Source: Chrysochromulina tobinii
Lineage: Eukaryota > Haptophyta > Prymnesiales > Chrysochromulinaceae
DNA length: 25,254 bases
NCBI GenBank assembly: GCA_001275005.1
Contig: JWZX01001170.1
Location: 1 to 25,254 of the forward strand
Direction: 5' to 3'
The notes beneath the pieces are model-generated. The model saw only the letters and a list, made by a program, of their open reading frames with translations, made no database searches and had not been told where the DNA came from. Positions 7,658 through 16,525 of the stretch are shown here, one piece after another. The translations under genes and the position numbers were made by a program. How positions within the stretch are numbered: the stretch's first letter is position 1; each line of letters starts with the position of its first letter.

Positions 7658-9466
7658 CTAGAGTCTCCGAAGCTTGGGGAGCGCCTGGGTCTCGCGCGCG
7701 GCGGCAAGCCTTGCATTGTACTCGCTCATGTGCTGTGTGAGGAGCTCTCCGAACTCGGCCGCATGCGCCATGTCGCCGACCAACTCGTAAAAGGCAGTGA
7801 AGCTCTCGAGCGCGCGCCGCCGCATGTGCTCGTCAAACATCTTCGCACCAATGATGAGCGCAGACGAGAGTGCATCCTCCGCGCGCCGCTTCTTCTGCGC
7901 GCGCAGCCCTTCGGCGTCGTCGGCGGTGAGGGCCGCAGCGATCGCCGGGTCGTCCGCTCGCGGGCCAACCGCGGCCGCGAGGGCCGCGAGGGCCGGCGCC
8001 GCCAGCGCGTCGCATCGTGACTCGCTCGCAGAGTCCTTGATGCACTTCTTGAGCCGGCGCTCGGCATCCTCGTGCTGACCGAGGGCGAGGCTCGCGTGGC
8101 CCTGAACGAGGAAGATGGCGCTGCGGAGCAGCCTCTGAGGCTTACCCTCCTCTGCGTGGAGCATCTTGTCGAGCGCCTCGAGCTGCGCCTTGGGGCTCGG
8201 CGCTCGCAGCAGCAGCCTGAGCAGCTCGCACCACTGGGCAAGCGTCGCGCTCCGCGCCCCGGCCGAAGAGCCCGTGGTCCCCGAGGTCCCTTGGGCTGCG
8301 GCTGCGCGACGGCCAGGCTCCGGCTGCGCGACGTCCATTGCCTCGTCCACAAGCTCGAGCGCTGCCGAGCGCTCTCCGAGAGCCAGGGCCAGCTGGGCCA
8401 GCAGGAGCTTCCACACGGTGCGTCCGCTTGGGCAGCGCGGCGCGACGGCGTTGGTGGCAGCGGACGCAGCTGCGGCGGACGACGACTTTACACCGGCAGC
8501 GCAGGAGGCAGCGCAGGAGGCGTGCTCGTCGTCGCTGTGCAGGCCAGCATGGAGGTCCTTGAGCGTCTCGAGCGCCGTCTCAAAGTCCATCCGCGCGATG
8601 GCCAGCGCCGCGCGCAGCAGCTTGGCCTCGGCGGCGACGGCGGCCTGGCGCGTGTCACTCGTGGGCAAGGCGCACGCGCTCAGCAACTCGTCAAGCGCCT
8701 CCCGCGCCGGGCCGTGCGCTCCCTGGCGCGCAAGGATGAGCGTCGAGTGGAGGCTGAGCACGCGCAGCAGCTCGTCGCGCGTCGCCCAGCTGTGCAGGCC
8801 CGGCACCGACGCGGCGTCCCTCGGAAGCGCGACCACGGCGTCGCGCGCAGACGTGACCATGCGTCCCGCAGCCGCGAACTGGCCCTCTCGCACGAGTAAG
8901 CTGACATGCAGCGCACCGCAGTGCGCCGCCAGCCATGGCGCGGCTTCGTGGCCGCTCGATTCGAGCTGCAGCACGCCTCGGACGCACTCGAGGAGCACCT
9001 TGGACTCCTTGAGCATGCCGCTCCGCAGCAGGCTCTTGATGACCCTCAGTGCTGCCGTCACTGCCTCGAGCCAGCAGTCCCAGTCGCTGCCCGCGATACG
9101 GCCACACGCCTGCACCGCCGACCGCAGGTGCCCGATGGCCAGCGCGTGGTCCTCGGTGTGCTCGTGCAGCAGTGTGCCCGCTGCAATGTGTGCACGGCAC
9201 CGGAGTGCCTCGGGTAGGTCCTTGGCGCCAGGCGTGTGGCAGATGGCAAGCGCGTGACGCAAGCGCTCGAGCGGTGCGAGCGCGGGCTCACTGCCGCCGG
9301 TCGCGCGGTGCAGCAGATGTGCGGCCGCTGCGACCATCAACTCGGGAGGAGGTGGCGGCGCAGGGCTTTCTGGCGACGGCATTCGATTGCCCGCGAAGTT
9401 GGAGAGGCGAGTGTGAGGCGACACTTCTGAAGTGAACATGGAGGGTGTCCCGAGGGTGTCCCACAT
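7658..9466 (-). CDS. MAU2: MAU2 / SCC4 family cohesin-loading factor
   Basis: A 602-residue single-exon protein, close to the ~600 residues of MAU2. The protein is helical throughout and built of TPR-like repeats. Its N-terminal part (PEALRCRAHIAAGTLLHEHT, then AIGHLRSAVQACGRIAG) matches the MAU2 segment carrying the LGSVLYHHTKN motif. Later, LLRSAIFLVQGHASLALGQ and DAERRLKKCIKDSAS match its repeat before the C terminus, followed by helices like the MAU2 end. MAU2/SCC4 binds the N terminus of NIPBL/SCC2, and the pair loads cohesin rings onto chromatin in the nucleus. An Ala/Ser/Gly-rich insert lies near residues 320-405. ATG 9466 gives the longest form; ATGs at 9439 and 9382 are alternatives. 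The EF-hand gene starts head-to-head 118 bp away. Confidence 0.75.
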   Translation of the reverse strand: MWDTLGTPSMFTSEVSPHTRLSNFAGNRMPSPESPAPPPPPELMVAAAAHLLHRATGGSEPALAPLERLRHALAICHTPGAKDLPEALRCRAHIAAGTLLHEHTEDHALAIGHLRSAVQACGRIAGSDWDCWLEAVTAALRVIKSLLRSGMLKESKVLLECVRGVLQLESSGHEAAPWLAAHCGALHVSLLVREGQFAAAGRMVTSARDAVVALPRDAASVPGLHSWATRDELLRVLSLHSTLILARQGAHGPAREALDELLSACALPTSDTRQAAVAAEAKLLRAALAIARMDFETALETLKDLHAGLHSDDEHASCAASCAAGVKSSSAAAASAATNAVAPRCPSGRTVWKLLLAQLALALGERSAALELVDEAMDVAQPEPGRRAAAAQGTSGTTGSSAGARSATLAQWCELLRLLLRAPSPKAQLEALDKMLHAEEGKPQRLLRSAIFLVQGHASLALGQHEDAERRLKKCIKDSASESRCDALAAPALAALAAAVGPRADDPAIAAALTADDAEGLRAQKKRRAEDALSSALIIGAKMFDEHMRRRALESFTAFYELVGDMAHAAEFGELLTQHMSEYNARLAAARETQALPKLRRL

Positions 9467-9584
9467 GCGAGCGATGTGCGCAAGCTCGGTGATGCGCGTT
9501 CACAATTACATGTAACGACTGAACTCCAACGGTCGGCCCGCCGCCCACGGTGGTGTCTTTACGACTGTTTACGTCGGTGGCAGC
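9467..9584. promoter_or_regulatory. Putative bidirectional promoter (MAU2 / EF-hand gene)
   Basis: 118 bp between divergent ATGs. It holds GTTCACA at 9498-9504 and the 10-bp palindrome TTACATGTAA just beside it. No TATA box is seen. Confidence 0.5.
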
Positions 9585-10571
9585 ATGCCGGCCCTGCGTC
9601 TAGACCGGCCGCGAAGCGGTCTGCTCGGTTCGACCAACCGGCGAGACCTTGCCCCACCGCCTCGGATATCCATTCCGGGCAGCGCGATGAACGCCACCCT
9701 GCCGGCCAATTCGTCTCCGCCGAAGCTTGGGCGGCCAGCATCGGCGCCCGTGCATGGCAGAAGCCTCTCTCCACCACCACTGACATCCACGTTGCCCGCC
9801 GGCCATCGTGTGGCTGATCTGTTGAAACCTCCAACCACTGCCGCAGCACTTGCCGCTGCTGCCGGCTGCGCCGCCGGCCCCTCGTCGTCCGGGACTGCAA
9901 GATCGGCGCCCCAGCTTCTCACCCCAGCCGATGTTGCCGCAGTGTATGGAGCGGCTCCTGCGCCGCACCACCGGGAAGCGCCGAAGCGGCAGTTGCCTGG
10001 GAACCGAGGACTGCAATATCGCCCCGCGCCCACGAAGCTGCAGTCTACGGCGCTGCATCGGCCGCCGCCCACGGCCGCGGAGGCGGCAAGCCGTGAACAC
10101 AACGTAGCACGCGTGATGTCGATGCTGCGGCAGCGCACGACGGTCAGGATGGCGGTGCGGCCGATCTACCGCGCAATGGATGAAGACCACCGCGGAGGTG
10201 TCACGCACGAGGAGTTCATCGATCACATGCGCCGGCTCGGGCTCGAGGAGCCTGACCACGTCCTCAAGTGGGTCGCTGAGGCCATCGACCAAGCCGGCGA
10301 GGACATGGTCACCTACGCTGCTTTCGGCAAGGCGCTGAGCCCCGGCGAGATGGAGGACGGGCTTTTGAAGCCCGAGCTCAAGGTCGCGCTCGAGGTCGCG
10401 CAGGGGCGGCGGCCGCAGCCGTCGCGTGCCGCACTCGACTACCCACCACGTCCGCCGCCCGCCTTCCCGATCGCTCCTCAGTCGCTCAAGGGCGGTGCTG
10501 CGCTGCTCTCGAGCAAGTACGCGTGGAGTGAATGGGGCGGCGTGCCCTTGCCCGCGGAAGCAGGCGTGGCA

Positions 10572-10605
<34 letters not shown>

Positions 10606-11861
10606 GCGGCGGCACTGACGGCGGCACCGACGGCAAGTCAGCCGGCGCCCTGCGCCCGGGCGGTCCACTGCGCGTGCAGGAGCGCGCCGAGGCGCGTGCG
10701 CGCCACAAGGTGCAGTCAGTGCTCGACGCGCTGCGGCAGCAGATTGAGATCCATGGATCGATCGCCAAGGCCTTCCGGCGGCTCGAGACGACCAAGGACT
10801 CCAAGATCGACCCGGCCGAACTTCAAGGTTACCTGCGCAAGCAACTGCACATCGACATGAGCGATGAGACCTCCCGCGACGTGATCAGGGAGTTCGACGC
10901 CAACGGTGATGGCGAGATTGAGTACAGCGAATTCGTGCGACGCCTGCTCGGCAAGTTTGACATCGACACTACGGGAGATCGCAACGGCGCGCACGGCGGC
11001 GGCGGCCAGCACGTCGCGATGGATTCGCAGAGCGCGGGGCAGCGCGCCGCAGCAGCGCAGCGCGCGCGCGGCGGGGTGGGAGCCCTGAACGCCATGCAGC
11101 GGCACGATGCGGCGATCGCGATGGAGACCATTCGGCAGCGGCTGCTCACGAAGCACGCCAATTTGCGCGACGCGTTTCGCGCGATCGACGTCGACTCGGA
11201 CAACACGCTCAGCTATGACGAATTCGGACAGCTCATCCTGCAGTGGATGCCCGAACTGGAACCCGGCAAGTGCGACGACGTGTGCCGGCTCCTCGACGCC
11301 GACGGCGACGGCATGATCGACTTTGACGAGTTCTCGTCGGTGCTGGCCGCCTCGGGCAACAACCTGAAGCACTCAACGGGCGCGCTACTACGCGAGCGCG
11401 AGCAGAAGGCGGTGAGCAATATGATGAATGCGCGCAAGGGGCGCTTCGGCGCAACGCCCGCGAGCTCGTATGGCATCCAGATCCGCGAGCTGATCGCCTC
11501 GTACCCGGGCACGACGCACTACATGGATGATGCCGCACGGTTCGGCCCCTCGGTCGCCGCGCAGCAAGTGCCCGAGTGGCAGCTCACCGACGCGGCCAAG
11601 AAGGCGCAGGCGGCGCTGGTGCGGCGCGAGCAGATGCGCTACCACACGCAGCGGCAGGAGGCCGTCGCCGGCGCGCGACAGCGGGTCTTCGAGCAGAGGC
11701 ACGACAGCAATATCAACTCACTCGTCGCGCAGCGTGCGCGGTACACTCAGGCTGTTGCAGTCCAGAACGTTTCCTACCTGAAGAACCAGGCAACGTTCAG
11801 GAGCGCGCACTCAAGGACCAATCAGATGTGTGAGCAGATGAACCCCCTATCAGCTGACTGA
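9585..11861 (+). CDS. Multi-EF-hand calcium-binding protein
   Basis: A 758-residue single-exon protein. Residues 1-165 are Pro/Ala/Ser-rich and probably disordered. EF-hand pairs follow. A first, mostly degenerate pair lies around 185-255 (loop DEDHRGGVTHEE at 199). The second pair, around 395-460, has a canonical loop DANGDGEIEYSE at 438, and its first loop is degenerate. The third pair has two good loops, DVDSDNTLSYDE at 535 and DADGDGMIDFDE at 571. So three loops look able to bind Ca2+. A 12-alanine run is at 329-340. The C terminus is basic and helical, with YLKNQATFRSAHSRTNQM. This may be a calcium-responsive cytoskeletal or ciliary protein, as suggested only by architecture. No transmembrane segment, kinase or other catalytic domain is seen. 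Confidence 0.8.
10569..10604 (+). repeat. Coding GCG tract (12 alanines)
   Basis: GCA followed by eleven GCG codons in the EF-hand gene, encoding Ala329-Ala340 between the first and second EF-hand pairs. Confidence 0.9.
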
Positions 11862-12339
11862 TGTGGCGCTGGTACGGGTTTTGGCGGAGGGGGCTGAGAC
11901 CTCGGTTGGTGCGTTTATCGCTACGTTTCATATACACCGGCCACGCGTGGAGGCGGAGGCGCGCGACGTCGCGCGCGCCCGGCGAGGACGCACATCTCTC
12001 ACAATCGCGAATCGCACCGTGCGTTGAGGGATGAGGCGCGGTGCTCACGTGCTGGGCGCCTCCACACCGCGCTCCACGCTCAGTTAGCGCGAGTTATGTG
12101 ACCGTACGTCTAGAGTGTCACGTTATGTACACGGTTACGATTTGAATAGCATAGAAACAACTGCTCTATGACTTTGTTAGTAGACAAGCGCTCAATTCTG
12201 ACTACGTAGAACGATGGGAAAAATGGAATCGTACGCTTTCTAGCCCAAACGGCTGTCTCCAATGCCTGTGTCACATGCCGCCTAGATGTAGCCTGTTGAT
12301 ACCGAGTTCAAAGCATGCGCAAGACAATGCGAGTTCACT
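11862..12339. other. Tail-to-tail gap with GC palindromes
   Basis: No credible protein on either strand. CCACGCGTGG (11941-11950) and GCGCGCGACGTCGCGCGC (11959-11976) are perfect palindromes 8 bp apart. The sequence from about 12090 to 12240 is AT-richer. Confidence 0.65.
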
Positions 12340-12738
12340 TCATTTCTTCTTGCCCGCGGGCGGCGGCGGCGGCGCCGCCTCCACCTCCTCCCCTTCCGCA
12401 GGGGTGTACAGAGGCTCGTAGATTGGAGGCACGTTCGGGTCATCGGATTGAACTACCTTGCACAGCGTGCAGACCTCCTTGGGCTTGATCGCCTCCGATG
12501 CCAGAGCCTTGCCCATACTCAACAAACCAACAGTGCTACCATCCTTGCGCTTGAGCTCGACTGGCTCGGCGAGGTCACCATAACCGCATCGCTCCTTCAT
12601 GTAGTCGAGGAGCACCACCGCCCAGCAATCGCAGTTGAAGAACCGCTTCTCCCCTTGGCCGTACTTGACGGTGAACCAGTAAGGGCCGTTGTTCGGTTCT
12701 GGCGCTGCTGGTGGCGGTTCTGGCGCTTTGGGTGCCAT
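12340..12738 (-). CDS. CXorf65-family small protein
   Basis: A 132-residue protein from ATG 12738; the frame is open to 12849 but only through GTG. After a Pro/Ala-rich start comes a compact beta-rich core: YWFTVKYGQGEKRFFNCDCW, then VVLLDYMKERCG, LKRKDGSTVGLLSMG and VCTLCKVV. This order (short strand, stored Asn-Cys, a helix resembling LLLLHYTRRK, the DETG-like strand, then a Tyr/Cys-Lys-Val strand) follows the animal and algal CXorf65 family, whose function I do not know. The fold looks ubiquitin-like by eye. The tail is acidic, then proline-rich, and ends GKKK. The assignment is from memory of the family pattern. Head-to-head with the PH-like gene, 160 bp apart. Confidence 0.65.
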   Translation of the reverse strand: MAPKAPEPPPAAPEPNNGPYWFTVKYGQGEKRFFNCDCWAVVLLDYMKERCGYGDLAEPVELKRKDGSTVGLLSMGKALASEAIKPKEVCTLCKVVQSDDPNVPPIYEPLYTPAEGEEVEAAPPPPPAGKKK

Positions 12739-12898
12739 CTTGACGTTGCCAGACGCGGAGAAACCGTACGAGCCGCAACGTGCCAAGACGACGCCAATTT
12801 TTTCGACAACGTACCCGTCGTCTGGTTGATCCCCGACGTTCACGCACACAACGAGATAAATTCCGCGCGTGAACGAGTCTTCTGGACTGCCCCCGCCA
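12739..12898. promoter_or_regulatory. Putative bidirectional promoter (CXorf65-like / PH-like gene)
   Basis: 160 bp between divergent ATGs. It has a T-run (12798-12803) and GTTCACG at 12838-12844 followed by CACACAACGAGATAAA. No clear TATA box. Confidence 0.45.
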
Positions 12899-14926
12899 AT
12901 GAGCTCTCGTGGGGCGCGTCGGCCGCGTGGGCGCGAGGGCCGCGGCCGCGGAGGTGCGGATGTGGTGGAGATGAAGCCAGGGCAGGGCGGCCAGCAGTTC
13001 GGCCGAGCATCCGCGCAGCCGACGCTTCACCGCAGCGAGTACTACGGGAGCATGGCTGCAGGCTCGATCGTGGGCGCAACGCGTTCAGCAGGGGCGTATC
13101 CCCAAGCTCACAATGGCCATGCGCACGGAGGTCCGACGCAGGCGCAGTCGCGTAGCAATCGCGACGGCTCTGGAAGCGGCGGCAACTCGCGCTCTGCCAA
13201 TGGCCGTCGCGAGCAGCGTGCCTCACAAGGCCCGCGTCTGGAGCATGGGTGTCGTGCATCGCTCGTTCCGCATTTTGAAGGGCTGGCCTTCGTCCACGAG
13301 CGCTCGCTCGTGCCGCTCGAGCAGCTTCCAACGGCCATGGGCGACGAGACGCCGTTTATGGACGTCATGCTCGAGGGTGAGGCTCTGCGCAAGGTGTGGC
13401 TGGTGCTGACGACGAACGCACTGACGGTGTACGATACCGCAGCGCGGCAAGCGCGGCTGGTGGTCTTCTCGCTGCGGCGGCTGTGCGCTGTCGGACCGCA
13501 CGCATTCGCCGCGCTCGGCGTCACCGCCCGCTTCCACATTCACCTGCCGCCGTCTGTGCCGCCGCCGCTGCTGCCGCTTTCCGAACGCATTTCTCTGGCG
13601 TGCGCCACCTTCTTCTTCCCGACACCAGACAAGCAGCAGGGCTGGCTGCGCGTGCTGCTGCAGGCGTGCATCCCCATGCACGGCGTGACGGGCAGTGGCC
13701 TCGTCAGCGCCATCGCCAACCAGCCCATCTCGACGCGCATGGACTGGATGACCGCCCCAGCCGCCGAGAGGGCCGCCGCCGAGAGTGGCTTGCAGCAGGC
13801 AGCGCGGGCACCGCCAATCGATCCCTCGCTGCCGGGGTCGCGGCTGCGCGCGCTCTCCGGTGGCGGCCGTCTGCTGACCGCGACCATGAGCAGCTTGCTG
13901 GCGCCGGCGCCGGCCGTCCTGTCGGCCGTCCTGCCAGCCGCCCTCCTGCACGCCCCGGTCGATGAGCCGCTCCTCTCGCACGCGACGATCTCACCCTTTG
14001 CTGCTGTGCTCAGTGGACTGAGTGGCGGCAGCACCGCTGCCGGGTTGCCGATGGCCTCTGCTTGTGGAGGCACGTCCTGCTATCCCCCCACCACGCTTTG
14101 CGGCAGCTACCCTTCGACCGTCCTGGGCGGAGTGCCTCTCGATCGTCTGCCAAACGCCGCCACGGTGCCCTTGCTGCAGACGGCCGCTATCCCAAGCGCA
14201 GCTATACACTGCAGCAGCTCGCTCAACTCGCTCTCCCCGGTGGGCGTGCGCGCGAGCTCGATCGCGTGCGGCGGCTCTGGTATCCTCGGCGGTGGCTTCG
14301 GCAGTGGCTTCGGTGGCCTCGGCAGCGCCGGCAGCCTCGGCGGCGGCCTCGGCGTCGGCCTTGGCGGCGGCCTCGGCGGCGGCCTCGGCGTCAGCCTCGG
14401 CGGCGGCCTCGGAGGCGGTCTCGGAGGCAGCCTCGGCGTCGGCCTCGGCGGCGGCCTCGGCGGCGGCCTCGGCGGCGGCCTCGGCGGCGTGCGCGCCGTT
14501 TCGTCGATAGAACGACTACCATCCCAATTACCGCTCGCGGCAGGCTCCTCTCCCGTGGGCACGCCCGCTATCTTGCACCGTCCTGCCGAGTATGCATCCC
14601 CAGGCGCACTGTCCCGCAGCGCGGGCGGCTGCCTCGGAGTCTCACACGTCGGCTCTCTCATAGGTTCGACTGAGCGGCTCCCGTCCCTACCGGGTTGGAC
14701 GGGAGCCGATCGGCTCAGCGCCATCGCCCGCGGCCCACCGGTCGTGCCTTCTGCCGTCCTCGTGCCGCCTACGGGCGTCACACCTCTCATCCCGCTCGTG
14801 CCCCTCGACGCACAGCAGATGGCCCTCGACGACGACGACGACGACGACGACGACGGCGTCGTCGCTGCCATCGCCGCCGTCGCCCTCGAGGCTGCCGTGG
14901 CGGTCGTCCCAGACATCATCGACTGA
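12899..14926 (+). CDS. PH-like domain protein with Leu-Gly repeat region
   Basis: A 675-residue single-exon frame from ATG 12899; the ORF extends 10 codons further only via GTG. The N-terminal 110 residues are Gly/Arg/Ser-rich, with RGARRPRGREGRGRGG at the very start. About residues 120-265 resemble a PH or GRAM-like fold: KVWLVLTTNALTVYDTAARQ, VVFSLRRLCAVG, FFFPTPDKQQGWLRVLLQA (the last helix with the conserved Trp). This is my reading by eye. A low-complexity half follows, with a run of GLGG-type units at about 470-535, nine aspartates, then a hydrophobic Ala/Val end. The tail could be a membrane segment or just low complexity. Function unknown; binding to phosphoinositides or protein is a guess from the fold. 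Confidence 0.6.
   Translation: MSSRGARRPRGREGRGRGGADVVEMKPGQGGQQFGRASAQPTLHRSEYYGSMAAGSIVGATRSAGAYPQAHNGHAHGGPTQAQSRSNRDGSGSGGNSRSANGRREQRASQGPRLEHGCRASLVPHFEGLAFVHERSLVPLEQLPTAMGDETPFMDVMLEGEALRKVWLVLTTNALTVYDTAARQARLVVFSLRRLCAVGPHAFAALGVTARFHIHLPPSVPPPLLPLSERISLACATFFFPTPDKQQGWLRVLLQACIPMHGVTGSGLVSAIANQPISTRMDWMTAPAAERAAAESGLQQAARAPPIDPSLPGSRLRALSGGGRLLTATMSSLLAPAPAVLSAVLPAALLHAPVDEPLLSHATISPFAAVLSGLSGGSTAAGLPMASACGGTSCYPPTTLCGSYPSTVLGGVPLDRLPNAATVPLLQTAAIPSAAIHCSSSLNSLSPVGVRASSIACGGSGILGGGFGSGFGGLGSAGSLGGGLGVGLGGGLGGGLGVSLGGGLGGGLGGSLGVGLGGGLGGGLGGGLGGVRAVSSIERLPSQLPLAAGSSPVGTPAILHRPAEYASPGALSRSAGGCLGVSHVGSLIGSTERLPSLPGWTGADRLSAIARGPPVVPSAVLVPPTGVTPLIPLVPLDAQQMALDDDDDDDDDGVVAAIAAVALEAAVAVVPDIID
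14329..14490 (+). repeat. Coding 12-bp repeats (LGGG / LGVG units)
   Basis: Imperfect 12-bp units of the type CTCGGCGGCGGC, with GTC or AGC variants, encode LGGG, LGVG, LGVS and LGGS units. The second-position changes are few, as in a recently expanded repeat. Confidence 0.85.
14828..14854 (+). repeat. Coding GAC tract (nine aspartates)
   Basis: (GAC)9 near the end of the PH-like gene, just before a hydrophobic Ala/Val stretch. Confidence 0.95.
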
Positions 14927-15670
14927 CAATCCCGCGCCCACAGTTCCGATTTCGAACTGCTCGATTTTGCGGCCGCGTTGACAGATAGCCCTGGCTGATG
15001 CAGACGCACTCGGCGAGGAAATTCTCGCCAGCCCCACGCCGAGCTGCCACCTGACCTGTGGCTCTGCCTGCCCCTGAACTCTGGAAGGCAGATCCACTCT
15101 CGCGAGAGCCACGCACTGATGCTCTCACGAAGGAGTTATCCGCACTGTGTAACTCGGCTGCTGTGTCTTCACGATCTGAATCATGCGCACTGTTTGGGCT
15201 GAGATGGTGCACTCTGTAAATGTCGGACGCTCGGTAGTACAGCGTGGAGTACGGGTGTTTCGGCATGGTGTCGGCCGTGGCACTCGCTCCTGTGTGTGCG
15301 TCACCGGCCGGTGCGCCGGTCCCCGGCTCCGACCCCCCGGGCTGGGCCGACGCGCGGATGGCGCGACGGCTCGCGCGAGCGGACCGAGCCGCGAGCGTCA
15401 GCGTCGAGCGTCCGGCGCTGACCGCCGCCCCGGACCGCCGCGGTTGGATCCGATGCGCCAGCCTACTGTTCAATTTTATCGGGCCGCCGCATCTAAACCG
15501 GAACCCGGCGCGGGCGCGAAAACGTCATAAAGACCGAGCCCGACGCGCCGAGGCCGGGCGGGGGGCGCGACCGTACGCCGTAAAGCCGTCGCACCCTCAA
15601 CGCCTAGCACAGCTACTACACACCACGAGCTACATGGTACCGGGGGGATGCGCATGCGGCCAACGGTTTC
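14927..15670. other. Tail-to-tail gap with GC palindrome and GC island
   Basis: A 744-nt gap between the stops of the PH-like and con80 genes. CACCGGCCGGTG (15302-15313) is a perfect palindrome, and a GC-rich island covers about 15340-15600, broken by an AT patch near 15470. A minus-strand frame (ATG 15266 to stop 14916, 116 residues) is open and would overlap the neighbouring stop by 11 bp. It has little codon bias and no recognisable domain, so I do not call it. Confidence 0.6.
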
Positions 15671-16465
15671 TCACCACACACGTCGGCCAGACCCTTGAAC
15701 AGGCCGCACTGCGGATGACGAGATGACCACCTGCTCTGTAGGACGTGCGGCAACTGCAGGTTGAGCAGCCGCCTCGCCTTCGCTGTCGAGAGCGCGCCAC
15801 GCTTCGCGGGCCGCGTCGCGTGCGAGTGCAAGCGCTTGGCCGAAGGCAAACTGCTCTTCGAAAGACGCACTTCGGCCAGCACTAGCTGGTTTTATCTCGC
15901 CGGCTCGTGGCACGCGAATCTGCTCAAGCTGTTGACTGATTGTGCGAACCTCTCGGACAAGGCTGGCCTTGGCCGCGGCCAAGGTCGCAGATGAGCCCGG
16001 CGCACCGGTATCATCAGAAGCACGAGCCCGATCACGAGCCGTACGCAGGATCGTGGCGATCTGAGCGAATGGTGGATTCGTCGCGCATGAGTTGAGGAGC
16101 GGCCGGGCAAGCGAGAGCGCGATAGCACACTCGGCTGCCTGCAAGTTGGGTTGCCAGTCGCTTGTTGCGTGCAGCATCGACATCGAGAGCGCCGCATCAT
16201 CAAACTTCATCGCAGCGCGCAGTGCCTCTGCCGCACCCGAAGACTGCCATACGGCACGTGCGTGACTTGTGCGAGTGCGGAGCTGCTCCAGACGCTGCAT
16301 GTGTTCTGGTGAGGCAATTAGGCCGGCGGGACCGCCCTCCTCCGCCGATGAGAATCTACAGCTCGTCACGGCTCGTGCGCGAGCATTTGCAGGCGGCTGA
16401 GTGCGTGCTGTGCGCGACGTGGGGGGCACGACTGGTTGATTCTGTCCCCAGCCGCCCGCGCGCAG

Positions 16466-16525
<60 letters not shown>

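Noticed and set aside
14107-15009. Minus-strand proline-arginine-rich frame
   Set aside because: It is the complement of the Leu-Gly repeat of the PH-like gene; the PPPR repeats follow from reading the 12-bp repeat backwards.
14916-15266. Minus-strand 116-residue frame starting MPKHPYSTLYY
   Set aside because: It overlaps the stop of the PH-like gene, shows no domain and weak codon bias, and would break the tail-to-tail pattern. Not excluded, but not supported.
15183-15726. Plus-strand frames in the gap before the con80 gene
   Set aside because: Arg/Ala-rich composition that follows from high GC, no motif, and one runs into the con80 coding region on the other strand.
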